In this document: in pieces, positions 23,322 through 37,750 of the stretch
Numbering within the stretch: position 1 is the stretch's first letter
Layout: each line of letters opens with the position of its first letter
Assembly: GCA_016617785.1 (NCBI GenBank)
Contig: JADILM010000007.1
Coordinates: 1,464,515-1,528,514 of the forward strand
Direction: 5' to 3'
Origin: Sporobolomyces roseus
Taxonomy: Eukaryota > Basidiomycota > Microbotryomycetes > Sporidiobolales > Sporidiobolaceae
Length of the DNA: 64,000 bases
Notes under the pieces: generated by a model
The model's input: the letters and a program-made list of their open reading frames with translations, nothing else
Told to the model about the DNA's origin: nothing
Databases searched by the model: none
Position numbers and translations under genes: made by a program

Positions 23322-25415
23322 CTATTGCCCAATCTTCTCAATCTCCTTCCATACTTTCACAATCTTCTTTTGATTCCTCTTCTCGACGCTTTCCAACTTC
23401 TTCAATCCTCCTCGGGTATAGGCTCCTCGAGGTGAAACTTGACAAACTTTCGAGAAAGGGACAGGATACGTCTTGGTGAAGGTTGAGTCGGTGTAGAGTC
23501 GTGCGGAATAGAGTTGATCAGCGCTTCGAGGGAAGTTGGGAAGGTTGTAAGGTTGTCGAGAGGAGGAAAGGAAGAATTGAGTGAAGTTGGAGAGAAGTCG
23601 TTGTTGCCTCATTAGACGGTCTTCTTCCTCCTGAAGACGATCGGATGAGATGTACCATGCGAGGTAGTCTGTTTTGAGCTTCTCTAGTAAGAGGTAGTGA
23701 TGATATTGAGCTGAGGTCCAAGTAATCCAGCTTTGTTCTTCAATCAAGATCTCCTTTCCTTCTAGCTTGTTGAGATGGACTTGACGTTCTCGCCCTCTCG
23801 CTTTGTCCACTGCTTGACGGTCTGCGAGGATCCCAGGAGTCGGAGGTCGAAGAAGATCGATTTTGTCACGAATTGAGCGAAGAGCCGATGAGCGGGCGTT
23901 ATCGATCGATTGAAGAGCGGCACGACGAGAGATGGAAGAATGAGGAGGATGATAGAAGGAGAGATTGAAGAGTGCAGGGTGGAGGAACCAGGGAAGAGAG
24001 TGAGTTTTGCCGGGATGATAGAATGACTCGGCTTCGAGGAGAGCTTGGTATCGATCTTCTCCTTCGATCCAGCTGAAATCGTAGGGGTCGGTATCGATGT
24101 CGGTGTTGATTTCGATGTCGTCGGAAGATACTAAATTCTGGTCGATCGAAGGCGAGGAAGCAAGGAAGGGAATAAGCTCGGAAGAAGTAGTTGAGGGTGT
24201 CCTTGTCGCAGGATCGGAATGCTGTCGCAAGGAGATCAAGTCGTCAGTCTTGCTACTACACAATACAGAGAGGTAGAAGGCTTACCAGATTGAGCTGCGA
24301 AAGCTCTGTCTGATCCGGCGTTCTCGCTTTGACCTCGTCTTTCGGAGTGCGAGAAGCTACATCCATCGGTACTCGTGCGATGGATCGCCTCACGGGAGCC
24401 ACATATAATGGAGGTGAGATTGATGAAAGTGTACGCTTAGAGTTTTCCGAGGATTCCGAGAATCTTGATGATTTCGTTGAAGATGGTTTCGAGTAATCCT
24501 CATCGAGTTCGACGGAGCCTCTCCCGATTCCACTCGACAATCTCAAATCCTCAGTTCGTCTCCATAGGGGTGTGGTCTTGATCCGAGGAACGCCTGAGCC
24601 GACCGTCGAAGTTGAAAGAGGGGGAGATGGGAAAGGTTTGGGTTTTGGCGATGGTGTTTGGGCTTTCGAGGGAGGATCGAAGTCTTGCACCGACATTGAT
24701 ATGTTGGGAGCGATCGGTGGCTGTCAGATTGAGAAATCGTCAGCAAATTCTTCGCACGGTTGGAGGATCGAGGGAAAACTTACTTTTTCACGCATTTGCT
24801 TCGCTCGTCCCATGTCGACCCTCTCCATCCTTCCACTACTACCATGGATCCGGTATCCTCTGGCGTGATGCTCTGATGGAGACAGTATTCGTTCTTTCGA
24901 GGCGGTTTTAGACGTCGCAGGAGCCGAGGGTCGAGGAAGATGGGAGTGATTCGAGTGAGTGGGCTGGACAGACTTCGGTCGACGCCCTTGACGATACGTG
25001 TGAGTGGATTGGTGTCGAGTCGTCGATTCAGAGTCGCTCGGAGAAGAAGCTTGCGAGCTTGAATTCGATTGTTTCGACTATTGCCGCTCAAACCATCAGC
25101 TTACTCAACCCAGAGCGAGAGAGACCACGAACAAAGACTCACTCCGGTATTAGCATTCGGCGGCTTGTACTCGTATTCGTCTCCTTTGCTTTGCATTTCC
25201 CTCAAACCCTCGAACGTTTCCTTCGAATGCCTCACTTTCCAATTCCTCATTGGTGGTCCGGGGGACGCTACGGCCTCTACGATACCATCAATGAAATCTT
25301 TGAATGAAGAAGCTGGACGTGGGCGGGGAGGAAAATGGGAGGGAGAGAAAGGTTGGCGAAAGGGAGAAGTGAGGGATCGAGCAGGGAAACGGATACGAGA
25401 TGGGGTACGGAACAT
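23322..25415 (-). CDS. Hypothetical protein, disordered N-half and helical C-half
   Basis: Exons (complement) 25143-25415, 24784-25077, 24286-24720 and 23322-24221 give 633 aa; all three introns (63-65 bp) are in phase 0. I do not recognise the protein. The N-terminal region opens MFRTPSRIRFPARSLTSPF and is basic and Ser/Pro-rich. The last 200 residues are helical and charged. They contain SWIEGEDRYQALLEAESFYHP, SLPWFLHPALFNLSFY, a KARGRERQVHLNKLEGKEIL segment and YHHYLLLEKLKTDYLAWY, and end in KKIVKVWKEIEKIGQ. Conservation cannot be judged here. No membrane segment or targeting signal is obvious. Confidence 0.72.
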
Positions 25416-26164
25416 GCTGTGAAGGTCAGGGTACGGAGTAGGAGAGAGATGGACTCGACCGGCGAGTAGAGCTAGGTGGAAGTGAGCGAGCTGGTCGACC
25501 TGCCGAAGGAACGAAGAAGTGGGTGATTTTTAAGGGGAAAGGGAAGGATGAAACGCTCGTTCGTAGATTATTCCCTTTGCTCTGTCGAAGAGTGAGAGAT
25601 CAGTGCGGTTTCCACTACGAATGAAACAGGGGAAAAGAAGAAAGGGAAGTTTCAAAAAGTTTGAGAAGAAAGGGAAACGAAACGGTACTTGCTTCAGAAC
25701 CTTTTCGAAGGTTGTTCTTCGCGCCGGGAGACTGACTCATCGGGCAGATAACGTCGATGAATGGATTGTGAGCGAGAGACTACGAAGCGAGCGGGCGAAA
25801 TAGTCGATTTGAATTTGTTCCCTTTCTTCTCGAACTCAGAAATCGTTGCTTTCGACGATTCGTCGGAAGCTCAAGCAGAGCACATCATAGCTGCAGCCTA
25901 CCTTGAGCGTGAATCTACAGAACAGCGATGAGAATGACTCAGTCGAAAGTTAGTATCCGAATAGAGAAGACGGTCTCTCGGGGGAGAGCTCGATCGACGA
26001 GGCGAAAGCGAAAGTGAATTCGTTTATGAGATTGCGCCAATGAGCGACACGAAAGTCACTACATTCATTCAGACTGTGTCAATGTCTGTGACTGCATAGT
26101 TCCGTGAGGCCAATAGAGAACGAGGTGTGAAAGAGTGAGGTTTTCACGATTGTTCATCCTCAAA
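25416..26164. other. Intergenic, upstream of the hypothetical gene and 3' of RRG9
   Basis: 749 bp without a convincing reading frame on either strand; purine-rich around 25600-25690. Confidence 0.4.
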
Positions 26165-27283
26165 TCATCGGTCTCCAACCCGTCCTTCTCGTCTCCTACT
26201 TCTCAATCTCTCCATTTCCCCTCTCTCTCTTCCTCTATCCCCACTCCACGCCGCATCCCCTCCACTACTCTCAGTAGTTTGCCTCATTCTCTCCTCCCTC
26301 CTCTTGCCTTCCCTCTTCTCTCTCTCCTCCCTCCCCAACTCGAATCGACTCTTCAAAACCCTCCTCACCGCTTCTGGACTAATCCTGAACTTGTCCGCCA
26401 ATACCGGTACGCTATTCCCTACTGAATCGACCTGATGTAAAGTTCTCAATAAATCCATCGCTTCCCTACTGATCCTCTTTGGTGGTGCCCAACCTTGTGG
26501 AAACCGTTCTTTCAAAGTATTCCTATGTTTTCTCCAATCCGGTAAATCTCTCTCCTGCTCCTTAGTACTTGGTTCTACCTTCTTTGCCCCCTCAATCCTC
26601 TCCCACTGCTCCCTATCCCTTTCCCTCTCAATCTCTCGTTTCTCCTGCATCCTCCTCTCAATCCTTTTCCTAATAACCTCATCTTTCCTAACCTCTTCCT
26701 CACTCCTCTCAAACCCCAATTTCAAAGATTCACTCCTCTCCCACTCCCAAGCAGCATCTAATCGTTCTTGTTTAACCCTCTTCCTCCTGTCCGCCATCTC
26801 TTCCGCCCGGTTCGAGAGTGTCAGAGATTTGTGTTGTTGTTTCAACCAGTTTGGGAGATAGTTTGATAGTTCTGTTGAAGTAGGGATTCTCGCGGTTTTT
26901 TGAAGGAGATGTAACCTCAACGCTGAGAGATGAGTTGGATGTAAATTATCTATCGAGAGGTGTGGATCATTGAGTGAGGGTAATGAGGGTGGTGACCGTG
27001 ATTTTGAGCGAGAAGAGGAGGGAGGTGGAGAACGGGATTGGAAACCTCTGGGAGAATTTCGACGAGGTGGTTTTGAGGAAGAGGAGGAGGAGGGTTTGAG
27101 GGATGAAGCGGGAGCGAATGTGGATGATAGATCGAGAGAGGACCAGGATGATTGATCAGAGTTTGAAAAGTGGGAGGTGTGGAAAGATCTTGAGCAAGTT
27201 GAGGGAATAGGAGGGAGAGAAGAGTGCGAAAGAGAGAGTGAGCGAAAGGCTGATAGTAACAAGGATGGAGAGCGAGTAGTCAT
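26165..27283 (-). CDS. RRG9: Rrg9/neugrin-like mitochondrial protein
   Basis: Single-exon gene of 372 aa. The ATG at 27283 begins a typical mitochondrial presequence (MTTRSPSLLLSAFRSLSLSH, Arg/Ser-rich, no acids); a longer in-frame start would be TTG. The diagnostic block is near the C-terminus: LPDWRKHRNTLKERFPQGW, then PPKRISREAMDLLRTLH and FRISPEAVRRVLKSRF. This is the Rrg9 (required for respiratory growth) signature shared with animal neugrin. In yeast Rrg9 is needed for mitochondrial genome maintenance; neugrin acts in mitoribosome assembly. The middle is a long Glu/Arg-rich coiled region. One of the few intronless genes in the window. Confidence 0.88.
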   Translation of the reverse strand: MTTRSPSLLLSAFRSLSLSHSSLPPIPSTCSRSFHTSHFSNSDQSSWSSLDLSSTFAPASSLKPSSSSSSKPPRRNSPRGFQSRSPPPSSSRSKSRSPPSLPSLNDPHLSIDNLHPTHLSALRLHLLQKTARIPTSTELSNYLPNWLKQQHKSLTLSNRAEEMADRRKRVKQERLDAAWEWERSESLKLGFERSEEEVRKDEVIRKRIERRMQEKREIERERDREQWERIEGAKKVEPSTKEQERDLPDWRKHRNTLKERFPQGWAPPKRISREAMDLLRTLHQVDSVGNSVPVLADKFRISPEAVRRVLKSRFELGREEREKREGKRREERMRQTTESSGGDAAWSGDRGRERGEMERLRSRRREGRVGDR

Positions 27284-27550
27284 GCTGCTGATTTGAGCAG
27301 CTAGCAGTATGAACTGAGTGAGTGGAACGGAAAGTTGAAAGAAGCTAGAGGGAGATTTCAACTCGACAATTCAAGGTAAATTCAGCGAGACTGATAGTAA
27401 TTCGATCAGACTATCATAAGCGAGCTCAGTGAGGTCCAGTAGCTTCAAGAGAGAGGTTGAGGTTAGTCGTTCCAAAGTCGCCCGGCGAGTCGATCAATTC
27501 TATCTCTTACGCTTCTCCTCACTACTCGTCTCTATGCACTCTAGTACGAC

Positions 27551-30500
27551 ATGCTAGCCCACTCTTATCACCCAGATCATCCACCAAGACCTTTGTCCCC
27601 TCCTTTGACTCCTCCCGGTACTGAATCGGACAAATCTTCTTCTACTTCAAACACGACCACAACCCAATCCACTCCAACCACTATGGAGAACCCACTGTAC
27701 AATCAATTACATCCAGACCCAACCAACACTCAACTCCGAGTCAAGGACGAGTTTTGTGGGTTCAATAACAACAAGGACGATACTTTGAATTCGCCCAGAC
27801 TTGAATCAACAAAGAGTGAAATGAGTCTACTCAATCGAATGAAACAATGGAAAGAAGATCATTTAGAACCACAAGGTACTACTCTACAACTCAATAACGA
27901 TCCAAACGGTTTCACTTCCTCCTCCTCTTCTACTGCGAACGCTCCTTCCTCTTCCTCTTCCTCTCCTCAATCTCGACTCGATCTCGAACGATACAAGTCT
28001 GGACAAGGTCAAGCATCATCAGTAAACGATTTCAAACCGAGTCAAGAACATCAAGATGATAGGGAGAGAATAAAGAACAAGATTCATACGTTCAAACAAC
28101 AGGGACAAGAGAAATTGATCGAGTTGGGATTGAGGGAGAGTAGCATTAGTCAATCGGTGAGGGAGGATGAAAAGTTGGATCCAAAGGTGAAAGGAATGTT
28201 GGATAGACCGTTGAAGGTCGAGAGGGAAGCGGATTCGAGTTCAATTACAACGGATGGAGAGTATTTGAGTGGGGATGAAACCGAGACGGAGGGTGAAGGA
28301 CGATCGAATGGGTTAGGTGGTGGTGGATTGTTGATGCCGAAATTGGGGAGGATGTTGACTCAAGAATCATCAACGAATGGAGGTTATTCGACTTCTGCAG
28401 CGGCAAGTTTCTATTCTGCCGAATCAGACTTCAATAGTACAGTCGAATCCCTCAACCTACCATCCTCCTCATCTTTGAACGGACACGGAGAAGAAGTACC
28501 TCGAGCAAGATCAGAATCTCCCGTTTCATTCACCGTCGATGGAACTTGTCCTCCTCGATTATCTCCTTTCAAAACCAACAACTCTCCCTCCTCGAATGCG
28601 AACGCGAATGGAATCGATCGATCACCAGTAGCTTTCGCCCCAGGTTACGTTCATACGAATTCTCGACTCGTTCCAACAACTCCAGCAACTCCCTCTTCTT
28701 CAATCCCTAATCCTCCTTCCCCCAAACCTTCTTCTTCTCCCCGATTATCAATTCCTCTACCTTACGTCTCTACGCCTTCCTCACCAGGTCGATTAGTCCC
28801 AACGGCATCAATCGTCAAACCTTCTACTTCCCATCCATCTCTAGCTCTCGCCGCTCAAACCCAACCTCACGCAGTTCATCAACACTCGAATCTCGCCCCT
28901 CCCTCTCCCTTCCAACCATCCCACCAACCAACTCGACGAGCTTCAACGACCGCTACTTCTCACCCACCTCCGTCCAACCTCTCCTCCTCCTCGGCAGTTC
29001 GACGAGGATCTTCCGCCTCGACCCACCTCCGCCCTCACGCCTCTTCCGCATCTCACCCACACTCTCCTCATACCTCCTCTTCATCATCATCAATGATGCC
29101 AGCCCGATCTTTATCCGCCTCGATCCTCCCTCCCTCCCCATCTGGAATCTCTCAACAATTCCTTCCTCCCGTTTCGCAATCCTCCTACACTTCTTTATCT
29201 TACCCACCTCTATCGAGTTCTTTACAATCCCCGAGTTTGTCAAGAGGAACGATGCAACCCAGTATTCATGATGATGTGGAATTATCGATCGCTCATCAAG
29301 CTGAACAGATCAGGAGGCAACGATTAGAAAAACGTGCGGAAGCTGAACGAGCCGAAGGGAAGGGGAAGGGACGAGAGAGGGATGATGATGGTGGAGGAGG
29401 ATTGGGATTAGGAGCTTTATCTACGGGAGAAGGTGGGATGGGTCGAAGAAGAACTAGTCGAAATACGAGTGGATCGAGATCTGGAGAACGTGAAGGACAA
29501 GGAGGAGGAGGAATGGTTAATTCTAGTTCTTCGACCTCGACTATTCAAGCGATGGCACAAAACTCGAGTGCTTTATCTACTTCGAGTTTGGTACCACCTC
29601 CTCCGATGGTAGGGGTTGGGGTTGGATTGGGCAAAAGTCCGAGTGTGAGAAGTTCGAGTTTACCTCAATCTCAAAGGGAGGAGAGGAGTGCTAGTGGTGG
29701 AAGTTCAATGATGAATAGCGCTTTGAGGGAGAAAGAGAGGGAGAAGGAACATGGATTAGTGATGGGTTCTGGATCACGTCGAACGGTTTCTGGTGATTCT
29801 CAACAACAACAACAAACGACGATGGCAAGTTCGACGAGTTCTCCAGTTACTCAACAAACGAGTCCTCAATTGGCTAGAATGAATTCAACGATGGCTCAAT
29901 CACCTCAGTTTGGGAATAATATGGAGAAAGGTCAGAGTGTGGAAGAAGGAGAACCGGGAGTGAATCCATTGGTGGGTAACTTGATTGGAACGGATCATGA
30001 GAATTACGTTTTAATGTATAATATGTTGACGGGGATTAGGATCGGTGTACGTTTTCACACAATCCCTTTTATCTTGATTCAGGACTGTAACTGACGAAGA
30101 ATAGTGAGTGAGTAGGTTTCGAGGTGTCAGGCGAAAGCGGCGAGACCTTTGACGGATGCGGATTATACGGCTAGACACAAATTCTCTTTTGATATGTACG
30201 CTCAAATCTCTCTCTTCACTATCTCAATCGAATCGAGACTGATAGTGAGGGATAATTGTCGGTACAGCGTCGGAAACGAGTTGACTCCTTCAGTTCGATA
30301 CGATTTCAAGTTCAAAGATTACGCTCCGTGGGTATTCCGCGAATTACGAGAATACTTCTTCCTCGACCCTTCCGACTACCTCATCTCCCTCACCGCGAAA
30401 TACATCCTCTCGGAACTCGGTTCGCCTGGAAAATCCGGATCCTTCTTCTATTTCTCCCGAGATTATCGATTCATTATCAAGACGATCCGACACGCCGAAC

Positions 30501-31846
30501 ACAAGTTCTTGAGAAAGATCTTGAAAGAGTATCATGAACATGTCAAGAAGAACCCTCATACTCTGTTATCGAGGTTTTATGGTTTACATCGAGTCAAACT
30601 ACCTCATGGGAGGAAGATCCATTTCGTTATCATGAATAACCTGTTCCCTCCTCATCGAGATATTCATGAAACTTATGATCTCAAGGTGAGTCGCTCACTC
30701 ACTTTCTCTCTTTCATCGATCCAGCGAAACTGATTCTAAAAGTGTTTCCCTTTCCCTCTTCCTCTTTAGGGTTCCTCGATCGGTCGAATGTATCCCGAAT
30801 CTCTCGCCGCCCACAACCCTCACGCGACGCTCAAAGACCTCAATTGGATTTACCGTCACCGTCAACTCGCTCTCGGTCCCGAAAAGAAAGCTCTGTTCGA
30901 AGAACAGTTGAGGAGGGATACTGAATTGATGCAAAAATTGGGAATTATGGATTATAGTTTATTGACTGGAGTTCACATGGCGGTCAAGGGTAATGATGAG
31001 AGGTTGAGGGAAGGGAAATTATCTGTTTTCCAAGTGAGTCTCTTTCTCTTCTCTTGCGAATTTAAAAAAGTGATGGATTGGGGGGGGATGAGGAGCTGAT
31101 GAAAGATGAGAGGATTGGGAATTTGATAACAGCCCGACGCACCGAAACCTACGAGGAAATTGACTCAAGTTCATAGATCTGCCGATGCGTCTGCTTTGAG
31201 AGCTGCAGTTCAGAGATCCGATCCTCAAAGTATCACGACGGGACAAGATTTACCAGAACACGATACGAGTACCGAGAGGAGGAGGTTTTTGTTCTATCAA
31301 GATGAAGGGGGGATGAGAGCTACTGGGGATGAGAATGAAGATTTAGGAGTCATTTATTATCTCGTACGTCTCTTTCCCCCTTTTCTCACTCAACTCACGA
31401 GGGTGTGCGCTGATTGAGAAGTATTGGAGAATACAGGGTATTATTGATATTCTTACTCCTTACACACTCGTCAAACGTCTCGAACACTTTTTCAAAGGAA
31501 TCAAGAATGATAAAGTACGTTCTTATCTCTCTCTCTCCCTCGTCTCCCTCTCACGCGAACTGACTCAGTTGTGATGGTGTGTCAATAGCATTGTATCTCT
31601 GCGGTTCCTCCAAAAGAATACGGAGATCGATTCTTGGGATTCATTCGATCTTGTATTCGAGGGAACCCGGAAAGTTTGAGACCCAAGATGTGTATGCCTT
31701 CGATCATTGAAGAGGGGGAAGAGGAAGGAGATGAAGGGGGAGGAAGGGTAGAGAAGGGTTGTTGTCCTCCTATGAAGAATGGAGGGAAGAAAGAAGAGAT
31801 GAGGGAGAAAACGGAGGTGGACAAGGGGAAGGAGAAGGTACAATAA
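27551..31846 (+). CDS. MSS4: Phosphatidylinositol-4-phosphate 5-kinase (Mss4)
   Basis: Makes PI(4,5)P2 at the plasma membrane, controlling actin, endocytosis and wall signalling. Exons 27551-30046, 30116-30195, 30268-30685, 30770-31033, 31133-31363, 31437-31514 and 31589-31846 give 1274 aa. The first ~800 residues are Ser/Pro/Gln-rich and disordered. The PIPK catalytic domain follows: [20 protein letters not shown], then [18 protein letters not shown], the lipid kinase motif DLKGSSIGR, the IMDYSLLTG motif, and the C-terminal block [20 protein letters not shown] with [12 protein letters not shown]. The combination identifies a type I PIP kinase rather than Fab1. An acidic insert ([12 protein letters not shown]) and a Lys/Glu tail end the protein. 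Confidence 0.94.
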
Positions 31847-32264
31847 GAAGACCTTTTGACGTTGACGGTGATGATGAGGAGGGAGATCATCGTTCACACT
31901 ACACATAGACACTACCTATCATTTCAAGTTTTTTTCAGTTTCGTTCAGTTTTCACGTTTCTCTCAGTTCCCTACTACCCCTTCTCTTTCACGACTATCTA
32001 CACTTTGTCAACACTCACTCTTATTGCTACTCTGACTCTCCTGGACGCTCTCTTACCCCCTAGTCACTCGTTTTATATCACTAACATTTCCGACTCTTTC
32101 GTCACTCGTTTCGCTCCCTCTCTCTCTGTTCGATCGCATCTATGTAATAATCTTGACTATATGACACTATACTTCGAATGGGACTTTTGAGAGGTCGATT
32201 GCGAAGAGCCAAAGTTTGATTGATTTTCTATTCTTCACTCTTCTCGATTCACCTCTCACTCAGG
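31847..32264. other. Intergenic between MSS4 and HEM14
   Basis: Pyrimidine-rich on the + strand; MSS4 3' UTR and HEM14 promoter. No gene seen. Confidence 0.4.
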
Positions 32265-34254
32265 ATGCTCGCTCTACGGCGGATACGACCTACAACAAGT
32301 CATGTAACCCGACTAGCAGCTCTACAGTACTTCTCCTACCCCTATCGCTCTCTGCAAACTTCATCATCGGAACCTCGATCAATCGTCCCTCAACCCTCAG
32401 TAGCCATTATAGGGGCCGGTTTGGGAGGGCTGTCATCCGCAATTTACTTGTTGCGTACACTGACACCTCAAGCAAGGCAACGAACAAAGATTGTAGTGTT
32501 TGAGAAAGAGGACAGAGTTGGAGGTTGGTGTAGAGCTGTCAGACTCGTCAAGGGGGAGGAAATCAAACAGGAGAAGAGTCTGATTGGAGTAAAAGATAAG
32601 TTGGTGTTTGAGACGGGTCCTAGAAGTATCAGACCAGTTGGATTACAAGGTTGGTTGACGGTAGAAATGGTACGTCTTCTTCTCTTCTAGCTAGCTCTCT
32701 CTACTCTGAAACCCCAAGCTAACGAGGGAGTTTTTAATTAGGCACATTTCCTTAATCTAACTCCCTCAATCCTAACCGTTTCTAAATCAGCCCCATCTGC
32801 AAAGAACCGCTACCTTTTCACTCCACCCTCCTTAACCCTCCTCCCTTCGTCCCTCCTCTCAGTCTTCAAGAACCTCTTCACCTCTCGTTCTCTCATGCGT
32901 CGAGTCCTCCCTCAAGCGTTACTAGAACCTTTTCGACCCCGTTCGAAACTTCACACCTCTGGAAATGGCGACGAATCTATCGATTCTTTCTTCACTCGAC
33001 GATTCGGGAAACCTTTGGCAGAAGAAATGATTAGTGCCATGATACATGGGATTTACGCTGGGGATTCTAGGAGGTTGAGTGTCAGAGCCGTGTTCCCTCA
33101 ATTGTGGGAAGCAGAGAGGGAATCGGGTAGCGTCGTTTTGGCGGGTTTGTTTGGGGGATTCGCGAGAAAAAGAGGTTGGAAAGAGAAGAGTAGGTGGAGG
33201 ATGAATTTGGAGAGGGATGAAGAGCAAGTTGGGAAGATCAAGAGTGATTTGAGGGGGAGAGGAAAGGAGGCGAGGGAATTGGTCGATAGTATGGAGAAGG
33301 CTAGTGTTTGGGGAGTTGAAGGGGGATTGCAAGAGATTACTATTAGGATGAGGGAGTGGTTGGAGAAGGAAGGAGTCGAGTTCAGGTTGGGAGAGAAAGA
33401 GGGAGGTGTAGAAGAAATCGAGAGAATCGATCAACAATGGCGGGTGCGGCTACATTTTCACTGTATTCTGCGCTTCTATAGTATGTTGACGTCGTTTTCA
33501 TGAACATTCACAGATACGTACACCCTCCTCGACAAGCGATTTCACCCATTTGATCACGACGCTTCCTTCTCTCCTCCCCTCTTCCTTTTCCGCCCCTCAA
33601 TTCCCTTCGACGACAGTCTCCGTAATCAATCTCTCCTTCCCCTCCTCCCCCTCTTCTCCCCTATTCCCTCCAGGGTTCGGTTACTTGATCCCTCGCACCG
33701 TTCCCGCTTCCTCAAACCCTCACCAAGTTCTAGGAGTACTATTCGATTCAGATGTCATGCCATCAGTCGATTCATCTTCCTCTCAAAACCTCCTCAAAGT
33801 TTCAATACTCTTAGGAGGTTCTTACTGGCTCGACAAACCCCCATCTCCCACTCCTTCACACGATTCACTCGTTTCATCAGCATTAGAAACCCTTTCTATT
33901 CAATTCCCTCATATCAATTTCCCTCCCCCAACTCACGCATTCACAAACACTCATCAGAATTGTATTCCACAAGTACCTCCTCAAGCACGTACACAAATCT
34001 TGAGTTTCTCGAAAGCACTATTGAATCCTGAGAAAGGAGGCAATGTTGGAGTTGTAGGTGGAGGTTTCGCAGCGGTTGGTGTTAATGGTGCGGTTAAAGC
34101 TGCGTGGGAGGTTGGGAGGGGTTTTGGGGAGGGGATTAATGAGTTCAAGGAGGAAGAGGGAGGAGTTGGGGAAGAGACGGAGAAGGGAGAGAGAAAAACT
34201 AGGAAAGGGGTGAAGAAGGCCGTTAGGACTGGAATGGAAATGTGGGAAGTATGA
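32265..34254 (+). CDS. HEM14: Protoporphyrinogen oxidase, mitochondrial
   Basis: Oxidises protoporphyrinogen IX to protoporphyrin IX with FAD and O2, the penultimate haem step, on the inner mitochondrial membrane. Exons 32265-32669, 32742-33443 and 33514-34254 give 615 aa. The N-terminus is a presequence (MLALRRIRPTTSHVTRLAA). The FAD-binding dinucleotide fold is VAIIGAGLGGLSSAIYLL, followed by VFEKEDRVGGW and ETGPRSIRP, the PPOX substrate-side motif. The middle contains ESIDSFFTRRFGKPLAEEMI, typical of this family, and the C-terminal FAD motif is VGVVGGGFAAVGVNGAV. It is longer than the yeast enzyme because of charged insertions and a Glu/Lys-rich C-terminal tail. Confidence 0.93.
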
Positions 34255-34556
34255 AACTGCTTGGAACGAAGGACCGAGTATATAGATTTACAATGATTTA
34301 GAAGAATGTTGCCGCCGAGGAAATTAGTATAAATGCTTTTGTTGTAAAAAACTTTTAGGTCTACTGATTCAGCAAACTTATTTTACAGGTTGTCTCTGCT
34401 CGCTCACGTGTCGCAGTGAGTGACGCGAGAGGTTGTCGTTTTTGAGAAACGAAAACGATACTTTGAATGGGATTTCAAAAAGGAGCAAAACGAAAATTCG
34501 GGGTCTTTTACAAACAAACAAACAACAACAACAACAACGACAATGCACGACTTTGA
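34255..34556. other. Convergent 3' intergenic stretch
   Basis: Between the HEM14 and GPI19 stops. A short (CAA)n run lies near 34520-34540. No gene seen. Confidence 0.4.
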
Positions 34557-35797
34557 CTAATCATATAGCACTCTATTGACCACTTCCAAAGGTAAATCAT
34601 ACAATGGAGGTATCTTCTCATCTTCCTCGCCTCCATCGAGGGAATCAAACCATAATCTACTCGTCTCTTTGCCAAAAGTCTTTGCTAGATCCCCTGATAA
34701 GGGAGGTGGTAGAGCCGAAGCTTTCGGATCTACAACTCCCACTACTATCAACGAAGCCCTTGTGGTTGAAGCGTTGAAAACAGAGAGTGAAAGGCTTACC
34801 TTCTGAATAAGTATCGATCAAATCATCGTTCCCATCCTCCTCCGTCTCGACAAACAAAGGAGTACTGTTATTCGACATATTGAGGAACGAATAACCCATA
34901 TAAACGAATACTACACTCATAGTGATCCACGAAGGAATCAATAGAGCCCATTCTCTAATCCTCCGAAAAAAAAAAAAACTCATTAGCTCAAAGTTTTTCA
35001 GAGTGTCAGGAAGAAAGGGACGTTACTGAGAGGGATACCATTCAATTCCTATTAATTCTAACGAGTTCTTGGGTAAGGAACTCCAGATCAAGTATGAGAT
35101 ATAGAAGAGGAGTGAAGAAATGTAGAGTAGGAACCCTTGGGATTCTACGGTTGGAGCTGGGTCTGTCGAGAGACGGGGAGGGAAGTGGGAGGGTAGGGAG
35201 GATTGAGAGCGTTGAGGGGAGGCAAGGGAGGGAGGAGGAGAAGAGGGACGAGAGAGTGATCGCAGGACGGGGTGAAATAACGTACTATTTTCATCCGGAG
35301 AGAGAGAGGGAGAGAGAGGTTAGTTGTGAATGGGAGAAGGGATGAAAGAAGGGAAGAGAGACGGACGAGAGAACTAGTGGTGAAGAAGGGCGGGAAGAGG
35401 GACGGCCGTAGTGAGGGGGTAGGAATAAAGAGGAGGGGGGATTTGAGAATTGAGGTTTCGGGGTGAGGAGGGATGAGGTTGAGGGAGAGATGGTTGAGGG
35501 GATCTGATCGACAACTGAAGTGTTTTCGTACTGAGATTGACTAGGAGAGGAGGAGGAAGGGGAAGGAGAGAGAGGGGATGGGTTGAGGGTTGGTGCAGAT
35601 GAAGTTCTTCTTGGTCTTCGTCTAGGTTCCGGTGCATCCGTCTCTATCATTGACCGAGATAAAATCTCTACTGGGCTGTCTGAGAAGTCTGGTGAGTCGC
35701 TCTGAGGTTGTTGAGAGGTTGTAAGGGATGAAGGTTGATTGATCAAGTGGGGAGTCGAGGAAGAGGATCTGAGAGAAGGTTCTTGACGCCGTGGCAT
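34557..35797 (-). CDS. GPI19: GPI N-acetylglucosaminyltransferase subunit (PIG-P/Gpi19)
   Basis: Subunit of the ER complex that transfers GlcNAc to phosphatidylinositol, the first GPI-anchor step. Exons (complement) 35367-35797, 35027-35284, 34800-34954 and 34557-34729 give 338 aa. The PIG-P domain occupies about residues 190-338. The first membrane helix is GFLLYISSLLFYISYLIW, followed by GIEWYPSQEWALLIPSW and the second helix (WITMSVVFVYMGYSFL). The domain ends in IPPLYDLPLEVVNRVLYD, the conserved C-terminal PIG-P motif. An extra ~190-residue Ser/Pro-rich N-terminal extension is present; yeast Gpi19 is much shorter. The first donor is the unusual GTCCGT, placed by frame and by a CTAAC branch site. 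The second intron carries a 13-base A/T run. Confidence 0.87.
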
Positions 35798-36127
35798 CGA
35801 AGCTGAGTCTTACAAGGCAGCAGAAGCAGGAAACGAGAAACAGGGTGAAGAGGGAGAAGTATTGGAGAGGAGAGGTGGAAAACGTCAGCGAAATTCGAGT
35901 AAATCGATGCAGAGGCGGAGAGCGCGTATAGTAGTATCGTACGGCTGATTAGGTGGCTCAGTGAGTCGAGTTTGAGGTGTGTGAATTTAGAGGGTTTCAG
36001 TCAACAGCAGAGAGGGAACTGATTTCTCTCTCTCCTCTTTCCCTTCACTCTCTACGCCAACTTACACACTCACTAGCTATCCCAGTACTCCTCAAGATCA
36101 CCTATCCAAGTCGTCAAGTGAATTGGA
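35798..36127. promoter_or_regulatory. Divergent promoter region, GPI19 and CDK1
   Basis: 330 bp between opposing starts. No specific site recognised. Confidence 0.4.
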
Positions 36128-37750
<1,623 letters not shown>

